Assembly: GCF_000067165.1 (NCBI RefSeq)
Contig: NC_010162.1
Location: 11,520,501-11,584,500 of the forward strand
Reading direction: 5' to 3'
Source of the DNA: Sorangium cellulosum So ce56
Lineage (GTDB): Bacteria; Myxococcota_A; Polyangia; Polyangiales; Polyangiaceae
Length of the DNA: 64,000 bases
The notes under the pieces were generated by a model, which was given only the letters and a program-made list of their open reading frames with translations, had not been told where the DNA came from and ran no database searches. Of this stretch, positions 9,092 through 17,633 are shown piece by piece (the first letter of the stretch is position 1; every line of letters begins with the position of its first letter). A program made the translations under genes and the position numbers.

Positions 9092-11836
9092 ATGTTTGTC
9101 AGTTCGGTTCCCCCGCAGCCGCGTCCCGACCCGCGGGCCGGGTCCAAGGTGGACGCGGCTGCGCGAGGTGCTCTCGCGCTTCGAGGCCCGCTTGCAGGCG
9201 TGTTGACCTTCCTGCTGCTTGGCCTGCAGGCACCAGCGCACGCGCAGGAAGAAGGCATGCCCGAGCGCGCCGCGGGGGACCGGGAGCCGACCGCGAGCGC
9301 GCCTGTCGCTGGCTCGCCGGGCCTCGATCGCTCACCGCCCGGCGCGGGAGGCCCCCGGATCGAGCCGCCGCAGCTCCTCGAGCGCGCCGAGGCCGAGTAC
9401 CCGCAGGCGGCCCGAGCGGCACGACGGGAGGGCACGGTCGAGCTGAAGCTCCTGATCGACGCGGCGGGGCGCGTGACCGAGGCCGAGGTCACGCGCCCGC
9501 TGGGCGACGGCTTCGACGAGGCCGCCCGCGCGGCGGCGCTCCGCTCCCGCTTCACGCCGGCGCGCCGGGACGGCACGCCGATCGCTGCACGGATCCTCTA
9601 CGGCTACGAGTTCCGGCTCCCCGAGGAGCCCCCGGCCGAGCCCACCTCCCCGGCGACGGGTGGAAGCGCGGTCGCGGCCACGGGCGCGGCGGCGACCACG
9701 CCCCCGCCGGTCAAGAGGTCTGACCAGGCCAACAACGCAGCTCCTCCGCCGGCGAAGGGGCCCGACCCGGCGAACGACGCAGCGCCTGCCGAGGTGACCG
9801 TGCGCGGCGCCGCGATGGCCGAGCGCCTCCGGCTATCCGCGCAGGCGATCACGGTCATCGAGACCGAGGAGGCGCAGCGCAGGACCGCCGACATGGGCGA
9901 GGTGCTCGCCCGCACCCAGGGCGTCGGCGTGCGGAAGAGCGCGGGGCTCGGCTCCTGGGCGCGCTTCTCGCTGAACGGCCTGACGGACGAACAGATCCGC
10001 TTCTTCGTCGACGGCGTGCCGCTCGATCTCGCGGGGTACCCGTTCGGCGTCTCGAACGTGCCCGTGAACCTGGTCGAGCGCGTCGAGATCTACCGCGGCG
10101 TGGTCCCGGTGCGCTTCGGCGCCGACGCGCTGGGCGGGGCCGTCAACCTGGTCACGAATCGGGACGTCCGCGGCACCCATGGCGCGGCGTCCTACGAGGT
10201 CGGCTCCTACGACACCCACCGGCTCACGCTCTCGGCGCGGCACCTGCACGAGCCGAGCGGCCTCTTCACCCGCGTGAGCGGCTTCTTCGACTACGCGAAG
10301 AACGACTATCCGGTGGATGTCCGGGTGGTGGACTTCAAGACCGGGCGCAAAGACTCCGAGTTCACCCGCGTCCGCCGCTTCCACGACGCCTACCGGGCGG
10401 CGGGCGGGAGCGCCGAGGTCGGCTTCGTGAATCGGCCCTGGGCGCGGCGGCTGCTCCTGCGCGCCTTCGTCACCGATTACGACAAGGAGCATCAGCACAA
10501 GTTCGGCGTCATGGAGACGCCTTATGGCGAGGTCACGAACGGCGAGACGGCGCCGGGGGCGACGCTCCAGTACGAGCAAGGGCTCGGCCGCGGCGTCGCG
10601 CTCGAAGCGCTCGTGGGGTACACGTACGGGCGCGCCACCTTCCTCGATGTCAGCGAGTGCATCTACGACTGGTTCGGTCGCTGCCGCAGCAAGCGCCCCA
10701 ACCCAGGCGAGGACGAGACGTCCCCCCGGGATCGGGTGTTCCGGGAGCACAGCGGCCTGGGTCGCCTGAGCCTCCGCTACCGGCCTCACCCGGAGCACGC
10801 GCTGCAGCTCTCCGTGTCTCCCACGTTCATCACGCGCACGGCCGAAGAGCGCAGGCTGGACAATGACGCCCGCGAGCAGCTCAGGGGCGCGCACAGCCTG
10901 TTCACCTGGGTGCACGGCGTCGAGCATCAGCTCAACCTGTTCGACGATCGCCTGGAGAACAGCCTCTTCGTGAAGGACTACGTGCAGCTGCTCCGCATGA
11001 AGGGGCGCCTCCCGGGGCTCCACGGGTTCTTCGAGCAGCGGGAGCGCGACACCCATCGCCTCGGCGTCGGCGACGGGCTCCGCTATCGCTTCGCGGAGTG
11101 GCTCTACGCCAAGGCGTCGTACGAGTGGACGACGCGCCTCCCGCGGCCCGTCGAGGTGTTCGGCGACGGGGCGATGATCGTCGCCAACCTCGCGCTCAAA
11201 CCCGAGACGAGCCACAACGGAAACGTCGGCTTCACGATCGACGCGCGCGACACCGCGTCGGGCGCGTGGCGGCTCGACGCGAACGGCTTCGTCCGCGCGG
11301 TCGAGCGGCTCATCGTGCTGAACAACCGCACGGACTCCATCCAGTACATCCATGTCTCGGGGGCACGGTCGCTGGGCATCGAGGCCGCCGCCGGCTGGAC
11401 GTCGCCGGGGGAGCACCTCGCCCTCGACGGCAACATCACCTACGACGATTTTCGCAAGACGTCCGACGAAGGGAACTTCGCTGGCTCCAAGGGCCAACGG
11501 ATGCCGAACCGGCCGTGGCTCTTCGCCAACGGTTCGGCGCGCGTGCAGCTCCAGGAGGTCGTCGCGCCGCGCGACGCGATCTCGCTCACCTGGGATACGC
11601 GCTACGTGCACGAGTTCTACCTCGGCTTCGAGAACTGGGGGCAGCTCGACTCCAAGGCCAAGGTGGACTCGCAGCTCCTGCACTCGCTCGCGCTCACCTA
11701 TGTCGCGCGCGACGAGCCGCGCACGGTGAGCTTCACCATCGAGGCTCACAACCTCACCAACGAGCGGGCCTCCGATTTCTACGGTGTCCAGCGACCCGGG
11801 CGGACGCTGTTCTCCAAGGCGACGCTGGAGATGTGA
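9092..11836 (+). CDS. TonB-dependent receptor with an N-terminal TonB C-terminal domain (MxcH-like)
   Basis: 914 aa. An N-terminal signal region ends near APAHAQ. Residues about 88-170 form a TonB C-terminal-type domain (PPQLLERAEAEYPQAARAA, then EGTVELKLLIDAAGRVTEAE). A Pro/Ala-rich linker follows, then a plug domain (about 240-370; VLARTQGVGVRKS, DGVPLDLAGYPFG, VERVEIYRGVVPVRFGADAL) and a beta-barrel to the C-terminus. Receptors normally obtain TonB from a separate protein; fusion of the domain to the receptor is known in the myxobacterial myxochelin receptor MxcH. It presumably imports a ferric siderophore across the outer membrane. It is the first gene of a five-gene operon and is divergent from the NRPS. 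GTG or ATG alternatives to the start were not excluded; GGAAG precedes ATG 9092. Confidence 0.93.
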   Translation: MFVSSVPPQPRPDPRAGSKVDAAARGALALRGPLAGVLTFLLLGLQAPAHAQEEGMPERAAGDREPTASAPVAGSPGLDRSPPGAGGPRIEPPQLLERAEAEYPQAARAARREGTVELKLLIDAAGRVTEAEVTRPLGDGFDEAARAAALRSRFTPARRDGTPIAARILYGYEFRLPEEPPAEPTSPATGGSAVAATGAAATTPPPVKRSDQANNAAPPPAKGPDPANDAAPAEVTVRGAAMAERLRLSAQAITVIETEEAQRRTADMGEVLARTQGVGVRKSAGLGSWARFSLNGLTDEQIRFFVDGVPLDLAGYPFGVSNVPVNLVERVEIYRGVVPVRFGADALGGAVNLVTNRDVRGTHGAASYEVGSYDTHRLTLSARHLHEPSGLFTRVSGFFDYAKNDYPVDVRVVDFKTGRKDSEFTRVRRFHDAYRAAGGSAEVGFVNRPWARRLLLRAFVTDYDKEHQHKFGVMETPYGEVTNGETAPGATLQYEQGLGRGVALEALVGYTYGRATFLDVSECIYDWFGRCRSKRPNPGEDETSPRDRVFREHSGLGRLSLRYRPHPEHALQLSVSPTFITRTAEERRLDNDAREQLRGAHSLFTWVHGVEHQLNLFDDRLENSLFVKDYVQLLRMKGRLPGLHGFFEQRERDTHRLGVGDGLRYRFAEWLYAKASYEWTTRLPRPVEVFGDGAMIVANLALKPETSHNGNVGFTIDARDTASGAWRLDANGFVRAVERLIVLNNRTDSIQYIHVSGARSLGIEAAAGWTSPGEHLALDGNITYDDFRKTSDEGNFAGSKGQRMPNRPWLFANGSARVQLQEVVAPRDAISLTWDTRYVHEFYLGFENWGQLDSKAKVDSQLLHSLALTYVARDEPRTVSFTIEAHNLTNERASDFYGVQRPGRTLFSKATLEM

Positions 11837-11889
11837 TGACGACGATGTCGAGGTGAGCCGCCTCGCTCGCACGACAGAAGGAGACGCAG

Positions 11890-13173
11890 ATGAGTGTGAT
11901 TGAGCGGAAGCAGCGGTCATCGAACCGAACGGGCGCGACGGCCTTTGCGCTCGCGCTCTTGACCGGCGTGCTCGGCAGCGGCTGCGGCGACGACGGGACG
12001 TCGAACCCCGCCGGTCAGAGCGGCGGCGCCGGGCAGGGCGGTGGTGGCGGCGGGCAGGACGGCGGCGACGCGTTCATCGTCGCCACGCGCGTCTGGGACG
12101 ACACCGCGACCAACTCCTACTTTCACGTGCTGCCGTCGATCGAGCCAGGCACGGAGGTCGACCCGTCCCAGGCGCTCGAGATCCCCGGATCGGCGCGGCT
12201 GTTCGCGTTCGGGGGGCTGGGCTGGTTCGGCATCGGTGAGGCCGAGGCGCCGACGATCTCGCGTTACACGCTCGATGGCTCCAACAAGCTGGTCAAGGGA
12301 GACTCGATCAGCTTCCAGCCCTTCGGCGTGCAGTCCCTCTGGCCCACGAATTACATCATCTCGTCGACGAAGGTCTATCATCCGGATCGCGCGGGCGAGC
12401 AGATCGTCGTGTGGAACCCCACGACGATGGAGGTGGAAGGGACGATCCCGCTGCCGGACACGCACCGCGAGGGCTACCTGGCGCTGTACGCGTACGGGTC
12501 TGTTCTGCGCGGCAAGACGCTGCTCATCTCGGTGGGGTGGTTCGACTGGAAGACGACCGACACCATTCTTCCGGAGACCGGGCTCATCGCGATCGACACC
12601 GAGACGGACACCGTCGTGCGGTTCGACGTCGACGACCGGTGCGGCGGGATCACGCAGCCCGTCGAGACGGCCTCTGGCGACGCCTACTTCGTGAGCTCGG
12701 CGCTCGCGGGGGCGGCCTATCACCTCGATCGTCTGGAGTCCGAGCCCTGCGCGCTGCGCATCCTGAAGGACGCGGACGCCTTCGATCCGGACTTCCATCT
12801 GCTCCTGAGCGAGCTTTCGGACGGCGCGATCATGGGCGATCCCATCCCTGCGGGCGGGGACGGCCTCTTCCTCCGGGTGTTCGAACCGGATCTAGCCACG
12901 ATCGAGGAGGAGACCAAGACGTCGGGCGTCACGAGCCAGCCGGCGTGGCACTGGTGGCGGTGGGACACCGCGACGAACGAGGCCGCGGCGATCGGGGAGC
13001 TGGCCCCCTCGCCGGCGAACGTCTCCTTCTTCGAGGTCGACGGCCGGGTCTTCACGATCGATGAGGGGAGCGGCTCCACGGAGAGCACGCTGATCGAGCT
13101 CACGGCCGAGGGGGGCCCGAAGCTCGGCCTGAAGACGCCGGGGTACCTGCACGGGCTGGCGAAGGTGAGATAG
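11890..13173 (+). CDS. Propeller-like lipoprotein of a siderophore-uptake operon (MxcI/XusB-like position)
   Basis: 427 aa; ATG preceded by AGAAGGAGA. A hydrophobic signal ends in the lipobox LGSGC, followed by a Gly-rich linker. The mature part has repeated strand-turn segments typical of a seven- or eight-bladed beta-propeller and no catalytic motif that I recognise. It lies between the receptor and the PepSY protein. In Bacteroides the same order (XusA receptor, XusB surface lipoprotein of the DUF4374 family, XusC PepSY protein) takes up foreign siderophores, and the myxochelin locus has a comparable gene after MxcH. Binding of a ferric siderophore is therefore inferred from context; homology to DUF4374 is plausible but not established by reading. 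Confidence 0.7.
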   Translation: MSVIERKQRSSNRTGATAFALALLTGVLGSGCGDDGTSNPAGQSGGAGQGGGGGGQDGGDAFIVATRVWDDTATNSYFHVLPSIEPGTEVDPSQALEIPGSARLFAFGGLGWFGIGEAEAPTISRYTLDGSNKLVKGDSISFQPFGVQSLWPTNYIISSTKVYHPDRAGEQIVVWNPTTMEVEGTIPLPDTHREGYLALYAYGSVLRGKTLLISVGWFDWKTTDTILPETGLIAIDTETDTVVRFDVDDRCGGITQPVETASGDAYFVSSALAGAAYHLDRLESEPCALRILKDADAFDPDFHLLLSELSDGAIMGDPIPAGGDGLFLRVFEPDLATIEEETKTSGVTSQPAWHWWRWDTATNEAAAIGELAPSPANVSFFEVDGRVFTIDEGSGSTESTLIELTAEGGPKLGLKTPGYLHGLAKVR

Positions 13174-13221
13174 ATTCGCGCGGCGCGCGGCGCTCCGCGC
13201 GAGGGGACAGGGTGACTCGCG

Positions 13222-14832
13222 ATGGCCAAGAAGCTCTCCCGCCATGCCTTCACGACCTTCTGGAGCGTGCACGCATGGGCAGGCGTGATAGGTGGGCTCT
13301 TGCTCTACGTGATGTTCCTGTCCGGGGGAATCACGCTCTTCCGCAGGCAGCTCGCGGTGTGGGAGGAGCCCCTGACCCAGCAGCGCTCCTCCGTCGAGCA
13401 GGTGGGGCTCCAGGCCACGCTCGATGAGGGGCTCGCCGCCGCGGGGACGATGCCGGAGGAGCTCTGGTTCGACGTGCCGGAAGGTGGGCTGGGCGCCGCG
13501 CGGCTGCTCTACTACTCGCAGGGCGAGGCGGTCACGGCGTGGGTCCACGAGGGGCTCGTGCCCGAGCGAGAGCGGCTGTCCGACTTCCTCTACGACCTGC
13601 ACTACCTCTGGCACCGAGCGACCGGAGTGTGGCTGTTCTACGTGGCCGGCCTCCTCTGCGTCGCGCTCCTGCTCGCGCTGGCGACCGGCGTGCTCATCCA
13701 CCTGAAGGACATCGTCCGGCAGTTTCATCAGTTCCGGCCGGACAAGACGCGCCGTGTCCTGTGGTCGGACATGCACAAGGTGCTTGGCGTGATAGGCCTT
13801 CCGTTTCAGCTCCTGTACGCATACACCGGCGCGTTCATCGTGTTCCTGGGGGTGCTCGTCGGGGTGTTCACGGGCCCCGTGTTCGGCGGCGACGCCGCGC
13901 GGGCGGACCTCTCGGCCTGGGGGGCGTCCTTCGCGGACGAGCCGGCGCGGGGGACGCCCGCTCGCGGCCTGACGCTGGACGAGCTCATGGCCCGCGCCCG
14001 CGCCGCGGAGCCCCGGCTCGTGCCCGAGAGATTGCGTATCTCGCACCTCGGCCTCGACAGCGGGACCGTCGATATCCGCGGCTCGCTCGAGGGCGCCCCG
14101 TTCACGCGTGGCAGCGTGCGCATGCGGCTGCGGGCGATCGACGGCGCGGTCCTCTCGCTCGACGCGCCCGGCGCCGAGGGCGCGCGCAGCGACGCATTTC
14201 GCTGGATCTACGGCCTCCATTACGCTGATTTCGGCGGCGCCACGCTTCGTATCCTGTTCTTCGTGCTCGCCCTGGCGACGTGCGCCACGATCCTCACCGG
14301 CAACTGGATCTGGCTCGCTCGACGGGAGGCGCGGCAAGAGCGCCTCGGCAACCGCCTCCTCGCGCGGCTCACCGTGGGCTTCGGCGCGGGGACCGTCGTC
14401 GCGACCGCTGCGCTGTTCCTGGTGAGCCGGGCGTTTCCGTTCGACTGGGGCGGCCGCGGGGCGGCCGAGGAAATGACGTTCCTGGGGGTGCTCGTGCTCT
14501 GCATCGCCTGGGCGCTCGCCGCGCGTGACGGCGGGCGCCTCTGGTCGCGGCAGCTCGGGCTCGCCGGGCTCTTGCTGCTGCCGGTCCCCGCGCTCGCGGC
14601 GCGCTGGTCGGGGGCGGGGCTCTTCGGCGCGGGGCCGAAGCTCGGAGCCGTCGTCGCCGTCGACGTCGCGCTCCTGCTGGCGGCCGCGGCGCTCTGCGCC
14701 TCGGCCTGGGCGCTCCGCCGGGCGACCTCGCGACCCGAGGCGCGGCTCCTGATGGCGCGGCGCGCGCCGCCTTCGTTGGCTCACGGCGGGGCAGGGCTCG
14801 TGGCCCGGCGGCAGACGGCGTCCCATGGTTGA
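13222..14832 (+). CDS. PepSY-domain inner-membrane protein, probable ferric-siderophore reductase
   Basis: 536 aa. It opens with the typical PepSY-associated helix (FWSVHAWAGVIGGLLLYVMF), then LYDLHYLWHRATGVWLFYVAG, a further helix pair near residues 190-220 with HKVLGVIGLPFQ, a periplasmic PepSY-like segment, YGLHYADFGG, and four to five more helices towards the C-terminus. Conserved His residues lie at helix ends, as in heme-coordinating members. Family members next to TonB receptors (FpvG in Pseudomonas, XusC in Bacteroides) release iron by reducing the ferric siderophore. The start has AGGGTGA upstream. The end overlaps the next gene by eight bases, so the operon is tightly coupled. Confidence 0.88.
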   Translation: MAKKLSRHAFTTFWSVHAWAGVIGGLLLYVMFLSGGITLFRRQLAVWEEPLTQQRSSVEQVGLQATLDEGLAAAGTMPEELWFDVPEGGLGAARLLYYSQGEAVTAWVHEGLVPERERLSDFLYDLHYLWHRATGVWLFYVAGLLCVALLLALATGVLIHLKDIVRQFHQFRPDKTRRVLWSDMHKVLGVIGLPFQLLYAYTGAFIVFLGVLVGVFTGPVFGGDAARADLSAWGASFADEPARGTPARGLTLDELMARARAAEPRLVPERLRISHLGLDSGTVDIRGSLEGAPFTRGSVRMRLRAIDGAVLSLDAPGAEGARSDAFRWIYGLHYADFGGATLRILFFVLALATCATILTGNWIWLARREARQERLGNRLLARLTVGFGAGTVVATAALFLVSRAFPFDWGGRGAAEEMTFLGVLVLCIAWALAARDGGRLWSRQLGLAGLLLLPVPALAARWSGAGLFGAGPKLGAVVAVDVALLLAAAALCASAWALRRATSRPEARLLMARRAPPSLAHGGAGLVARRQTASHG

Positions 14833-15172
14833 GACCGCGTCGGTCCTCTCGGCGTACCTCGCCTTCGCGCTGCTCCACGGGGCGCGGCCCGAGCGCCTGC
14901 CGTTCGGCGTCGCGGCGCGGCTGCGTGCGAGGCGCGGATGGCGCGCCTCGGCCCGGGTCCTCTCCATCGTCGTCTTCTCGCTGTCGGTGTGGCTGTGGAG
15001 CCGTGCCGAGGCCGGCGCGGCGGCGCTCCTCGTCCCCTTCGCGGCGCTCCTCTGCGCCGCGAGCGCGTTCGTCCTGCTCGCGCCGGTCTGGCCGCGCGCC
15101 GTCTGGGGCCTCGCCCTCCTGTGTCCGCCGGCCATCGCCGCGCTCTCGCTCCTCGGAGCGCGCCATGGCTAG
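14825..15172 (+). CDS. Small membrane protein, DUF3325-like
   Basis: 115 aa with about four transmembrane helices and almost no soluble part. It begins with SVLSAYLAFALLHGARPERL and has an Arg-rich loop near residue 33. Small proteins of this size (DUF3325) often accompany PepSY proteins and siderophore receptors in proteobacteria. The family assignment rests on size, topology and position. It overlaps PepSY by eight bases at its start and the next gene by eight at its end. Its role, perhaps a partner in the reductase complex, is not known. Confidence 0.65.
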   Translation: MVETASVLSAYLAFALLHGARPERLPFGVAARLRARRGWRASARVLSIVVFSLSVWLWSRAEAGAAALLVPFAALLCAASAFVLLAPVWPRAVWGLALLCPPAIAALSLLGARHG

Positions 15173-15443
15173 CCACCGCCTCGCCCGGCTCGACGCCGCG
15201 CTGCGCGTGCTCGCGGCGCTCGTCGGGACCCTGCCGCTCGCCGTCTTGACGAGCGTGTGCCTCGCGCGATTCGCGCCGCTCGCGGAGAGCACGCGGTCCG
15301 CGCTCGGCTTTTCGCTCGTGGTACCGCTCTGGCTCGCGGCGATGTGCTTCGCCTTCCTGGCCCGCAGCGCGGCCCGCGCGTGGGGGGTCTGCGCGGCGCT
15401 CGGCGCCGTGTTGCTCGCCCTGGCCTACGTGGCGCCGCAATGA
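15165..15443 (+). CDS. Small membrane protein, DUF3649-like
   Basis: 92 aa from ATG 15165, inside the end of the previous gene. Three helices are visible: RVLAALVGTLPLAVLTSVCLA, LGFSLVVPLWLAAMCFAFLA and WGVCAALGAVLLALAYVA. The sequence FAFLARSAARAW resembles the conserved part of DUF3649, another companion of PepSY siderophore reductases. It is the last gene of the receptor operon. Confidence 0.65.
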   Translation: MASHRLARLDAALRVLAALVGTLPLAVLTSVCLARFAPLAESTRSALGFSLVVPLWLAAMCFAFLARSAARAWGVCAALGAVLLALAYVAPQ

Positions 15444-15766
15444 CGGGCGCGCGGTCCTGGCGACCGGCGCTGGCCCGGCGCCTTCCGCGCTCCTCGTCCG
15501 TTCGACGGTGATCGGCCGATCCGAGCGCTCACGGACGAGCCTGTCAGCCCGCTTCCCGGGCCGTCCGTCCCGCCCCCTCGGGATCCGTCGCTACCGGCGT
15601 CCCCCTGCACGATCTTTTGTGCACGGCGACAACCTCTTTGGTATGTTGCCGCTCCCTCGCCGCCGCGACGAGCGTCGGACGAGCCAGCGTTCTTTCTATC
15701 GTCATGCATCGAGGTCCGCGCTGCTCCTGCGCCGAGCACGGGGCGGGTGGACCATCCTGGGTACCA
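15444..15766. other. Intergenic region between the uptake operon and tRNA-Ser
   Basis: 323 bp with no credible gene. It contains a short AT-richer patch near 15610-15650, with TTGTGC at 15617 and TATGTT at 15642, which might be a weak promoter, but the spacing (19 bp) is long. I see no repeat and no clear terminator with a T-tract. Confidence 0.4.
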
Positions 15767-15853
15767 GGAGAGGTGGCCGAGTGGCTGAAGGCACACGCTT
15801 GCTAAGCGTGCGATCGGGAAACTGATCCGCGGGTTCGAATCCCGCCCTCTCCG
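15767..15853 (+). tRNA. tRNA-Ser (anticodon GCU)
   Basis: 87 nt with a long variable arm, as in class II tRNAs. The acceptor strand GGAGAGG (15767-15773) pairs with CCTCTCC (15846-15852), followed by discriminator G. The anticodon stem CACGC/GCGTG encloses loop TTGCTAA with GCT at 15801-15803. The T-loop GGTTCGAATCC is canonical. CCA is not encoded. It reads AGC and AGU codons. Confidence 0.97.
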
Positions 15854-16046
15854 CCGCGAGAACGCTCAGCGCTACGCCCGTCGTGCGGCGGCCTGAGCAC
15901 CGCGAACACGACGCGAGCACAACGCGAGCACAACCAGACGACCCGCTGGCTGTGCGGGCCGCGCTCGAGCGCGCCGCTGCGGCGAGCAGCGCGTGGGTGG
16001 TCATCGCGCCGTCGCGGCCTCACGCGGGACCGCGTGGCCGCGCCGC

Positions 16047-17432
16047 TCAGGCCGCCCTGGTCCTCAGCACCCGCGACTGGAGGAACTGGTAGATCGTCTT
16101 GATCGCGTCGAACGAGCCGACCGCGCTCTCCTTGATCACCTCGTTCACCGTGCGCGAGCCGTTGACCGCGCCGAGCACGAGCTGCTCGATGCGCGTCAGC
16201 TTGCCGGAGCCCACGCCGTCGAGCGCGACCTGGTCGACGACCACCACCTGGTCGAAGTTGATCGTCCCCTCCATGAGCCGCCACTCGTCGACGCGCCGGA
16301 ACCCCTCGAGGACCAGCGCGGACACCGGGAGGCCGAGGTGCGCCTGCTCGACCTCGGGGCGGAACGGCTCGCGCGTGAACGAGAAGCGCCCGTACGGCCA
16401 GCGCAGCACCTCGTAGATGAGCTCGCTCGACTGCCGCTCCAGCACGGCGATGAGGTCGTCGTTCGTCGCGACGCCGGCCTCCACGAGCACCTGCCCGAGC
16501 AGGGCGTGCGGCCGCTTCGCGCGGAGCAGCGCCTCGAGCCGCTCCCGCGTCAGGAGCCCGCGCTCGATGAAGTAGCGGCCCAGCTTGAACTCGTCCGACG
16601 AGTTGCGCGCCTGCACCAGATCGATGAGCCCCTGGCGGAGCGAGATCGTGATCGACGCGCGGTTCGTGGTCACCCGGAGCACACCCGTCTGCCGCTGCAT
16701 CTGGAGCAGCTGGAGGATCTCGGCGAGCGGGATCGCGGAGACGTCGCCGCTCATCACCTCCTTCGCGTCCGCGGGCGTATCGTCGAGGTCGCGGAGCGTC
16801 AGCGTCAGCTTGGAGACGACCTCGCTCGTCATCACGCGGGCGACCGCCTGCATCACCGCGGCCTCGTTGGTCCGCGCCTCGGGCGAGAGGCTCATGATCG
16901 CCGGCGTCATCACCGTCGACAGCTGCTGCGCGAACTCCGCGCCGGTGCGCTGGCGCATGTTCCTGGCGAGGAGGCTCGGCCGCACGCTCTCGGCGATCGT
17001 GTCCTCGTCGGGCATCTTCGCGCCCTCGGGCACGGGCCGCGCGCGCCCCTCCGCCGCCTTCGAGAGCGCGCCCTCGATCACCGCGACCAGCGCGCGCGCG
17101 TCGAACGGCTTGGTGATCGCGTCGACGGCGCCGGTCTGCTGGACGAACTGCCCCCTGAGCTTGTCGCCCTTGGCGCTCATCAGGACCACGGGCACGTTGC
17201 GGTGCGACGGGTTCGAGCGGAGCTCCCGGCAGAAGGCGTAGCCGTTCATCCTCGGCATCACGAAATCGAGGAGGACGAGGTCGTATTTCGGCCCCTTCTT
17301 GACCAGCTCGATCCCCGCGAGCCCGTCGCGCGCCACGGTCGGGTCGAACCCATTGCGAGCGAGGATGGCGCTGACGACCTTCAGGATGGTCGGGCTGTCA
17401 TCGACAACGAGGACTCGCGCCGGGGAGGCCAT
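16047..17432 (-). CDS. Response-regulator receiver fused to a PATAN (DUF4388) domain
   Basis: 461 aa from ATG 17432, where MASPARVLVVDDSPTI begins a normal receiver domain; the longer frame upstream adds only non-conserved residues. The receiver (1-125) has the acidic pair in VVDD, the phosphoacceptor Asp in LVLLDFVMPRMNG, and a Lys in ITKPFD. A middle segment leads to DUF4388/PATAN-like sequences (GDVSAIPLAEILQLLQMQ, then TGVLRVT) and a C-terminal winged-helix-like part. In deltaproteobacteria such proteins act in two-component signalling without DNA-binding output. No kinase partner is adjacent. The C-terminus lies close to the tRNA-Ser gene, on the opposite strand. Confidence 0.88.
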   Translation of the reverse strand: MASPARVLVVDDSPTILKVVSAILARNGFDPTVARDGLAGIELVKKGPKYDLVLLDFVMPRMNGYAFCRELRSNPSHRNVPVVLMSAKGDKLRGQFVQQTGAVDAITKPFDARALVAVIEGALSKAAEGRARPVPEGAKMPDEDTIAESVRPSLLARNMRQRTGAEFAQQLSTVMTPAIMSLSPEARTNEAAVMQAVARVMTSEVVSKLTLTLRDLDDTPADAKEVMSGDVSAIPLAEILQLLQMQRQTGVLRVTTNRASITISLRQGLIDLVQARNSSDEFKLGRYFIERGLLTRERLEALLRAKRPHALLGQVLVEAGVATNDDLIAVLERQSSELIYEVLRWPYGRFSFTREPFRPEVEQAHLGLPVSALVLEGFRRVDEWRLMEGTINFDQVVVVDQVALDGVGSGKLTRIEQLVLGAVNGSRTVNEVIKESAVGSFDAIKTIYQFLQSRVLRTRAA

Positions 17433-17633
17433 GGCGAAGGATACAGGCCCTACCCTACCAGAAGTGCGCGGCCTGCAAACATAAAGGCCAACCCCAACGG
17501 CCACGCGCGGCGAGGCAGAGCACACCGAGCGCGGTCGCGGTCTCCGCCGCGCGCGCGGCGAGGGGCCCGCCGCGCCGCCTCACCGCCGCCGCCGGAGGTG
17601 CATCCGATCGCGCGCGCGCCCCCCGGGCTGGCA

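Noticed and set aside
1..15443. Assignment as a myxochelin cluster
   Set aside because: No isochorismate, dihydroxybenzoate or MxcG-type reductive-release genes are seen; the NRPS has a FAAL start and serine code.
15854..16046. Integrated element at the tRNA-Ser gene
   Set aside because: No direct repeat of the tRNA 3' end and no integrase gene nearby; adjacent genes look chromosomal.
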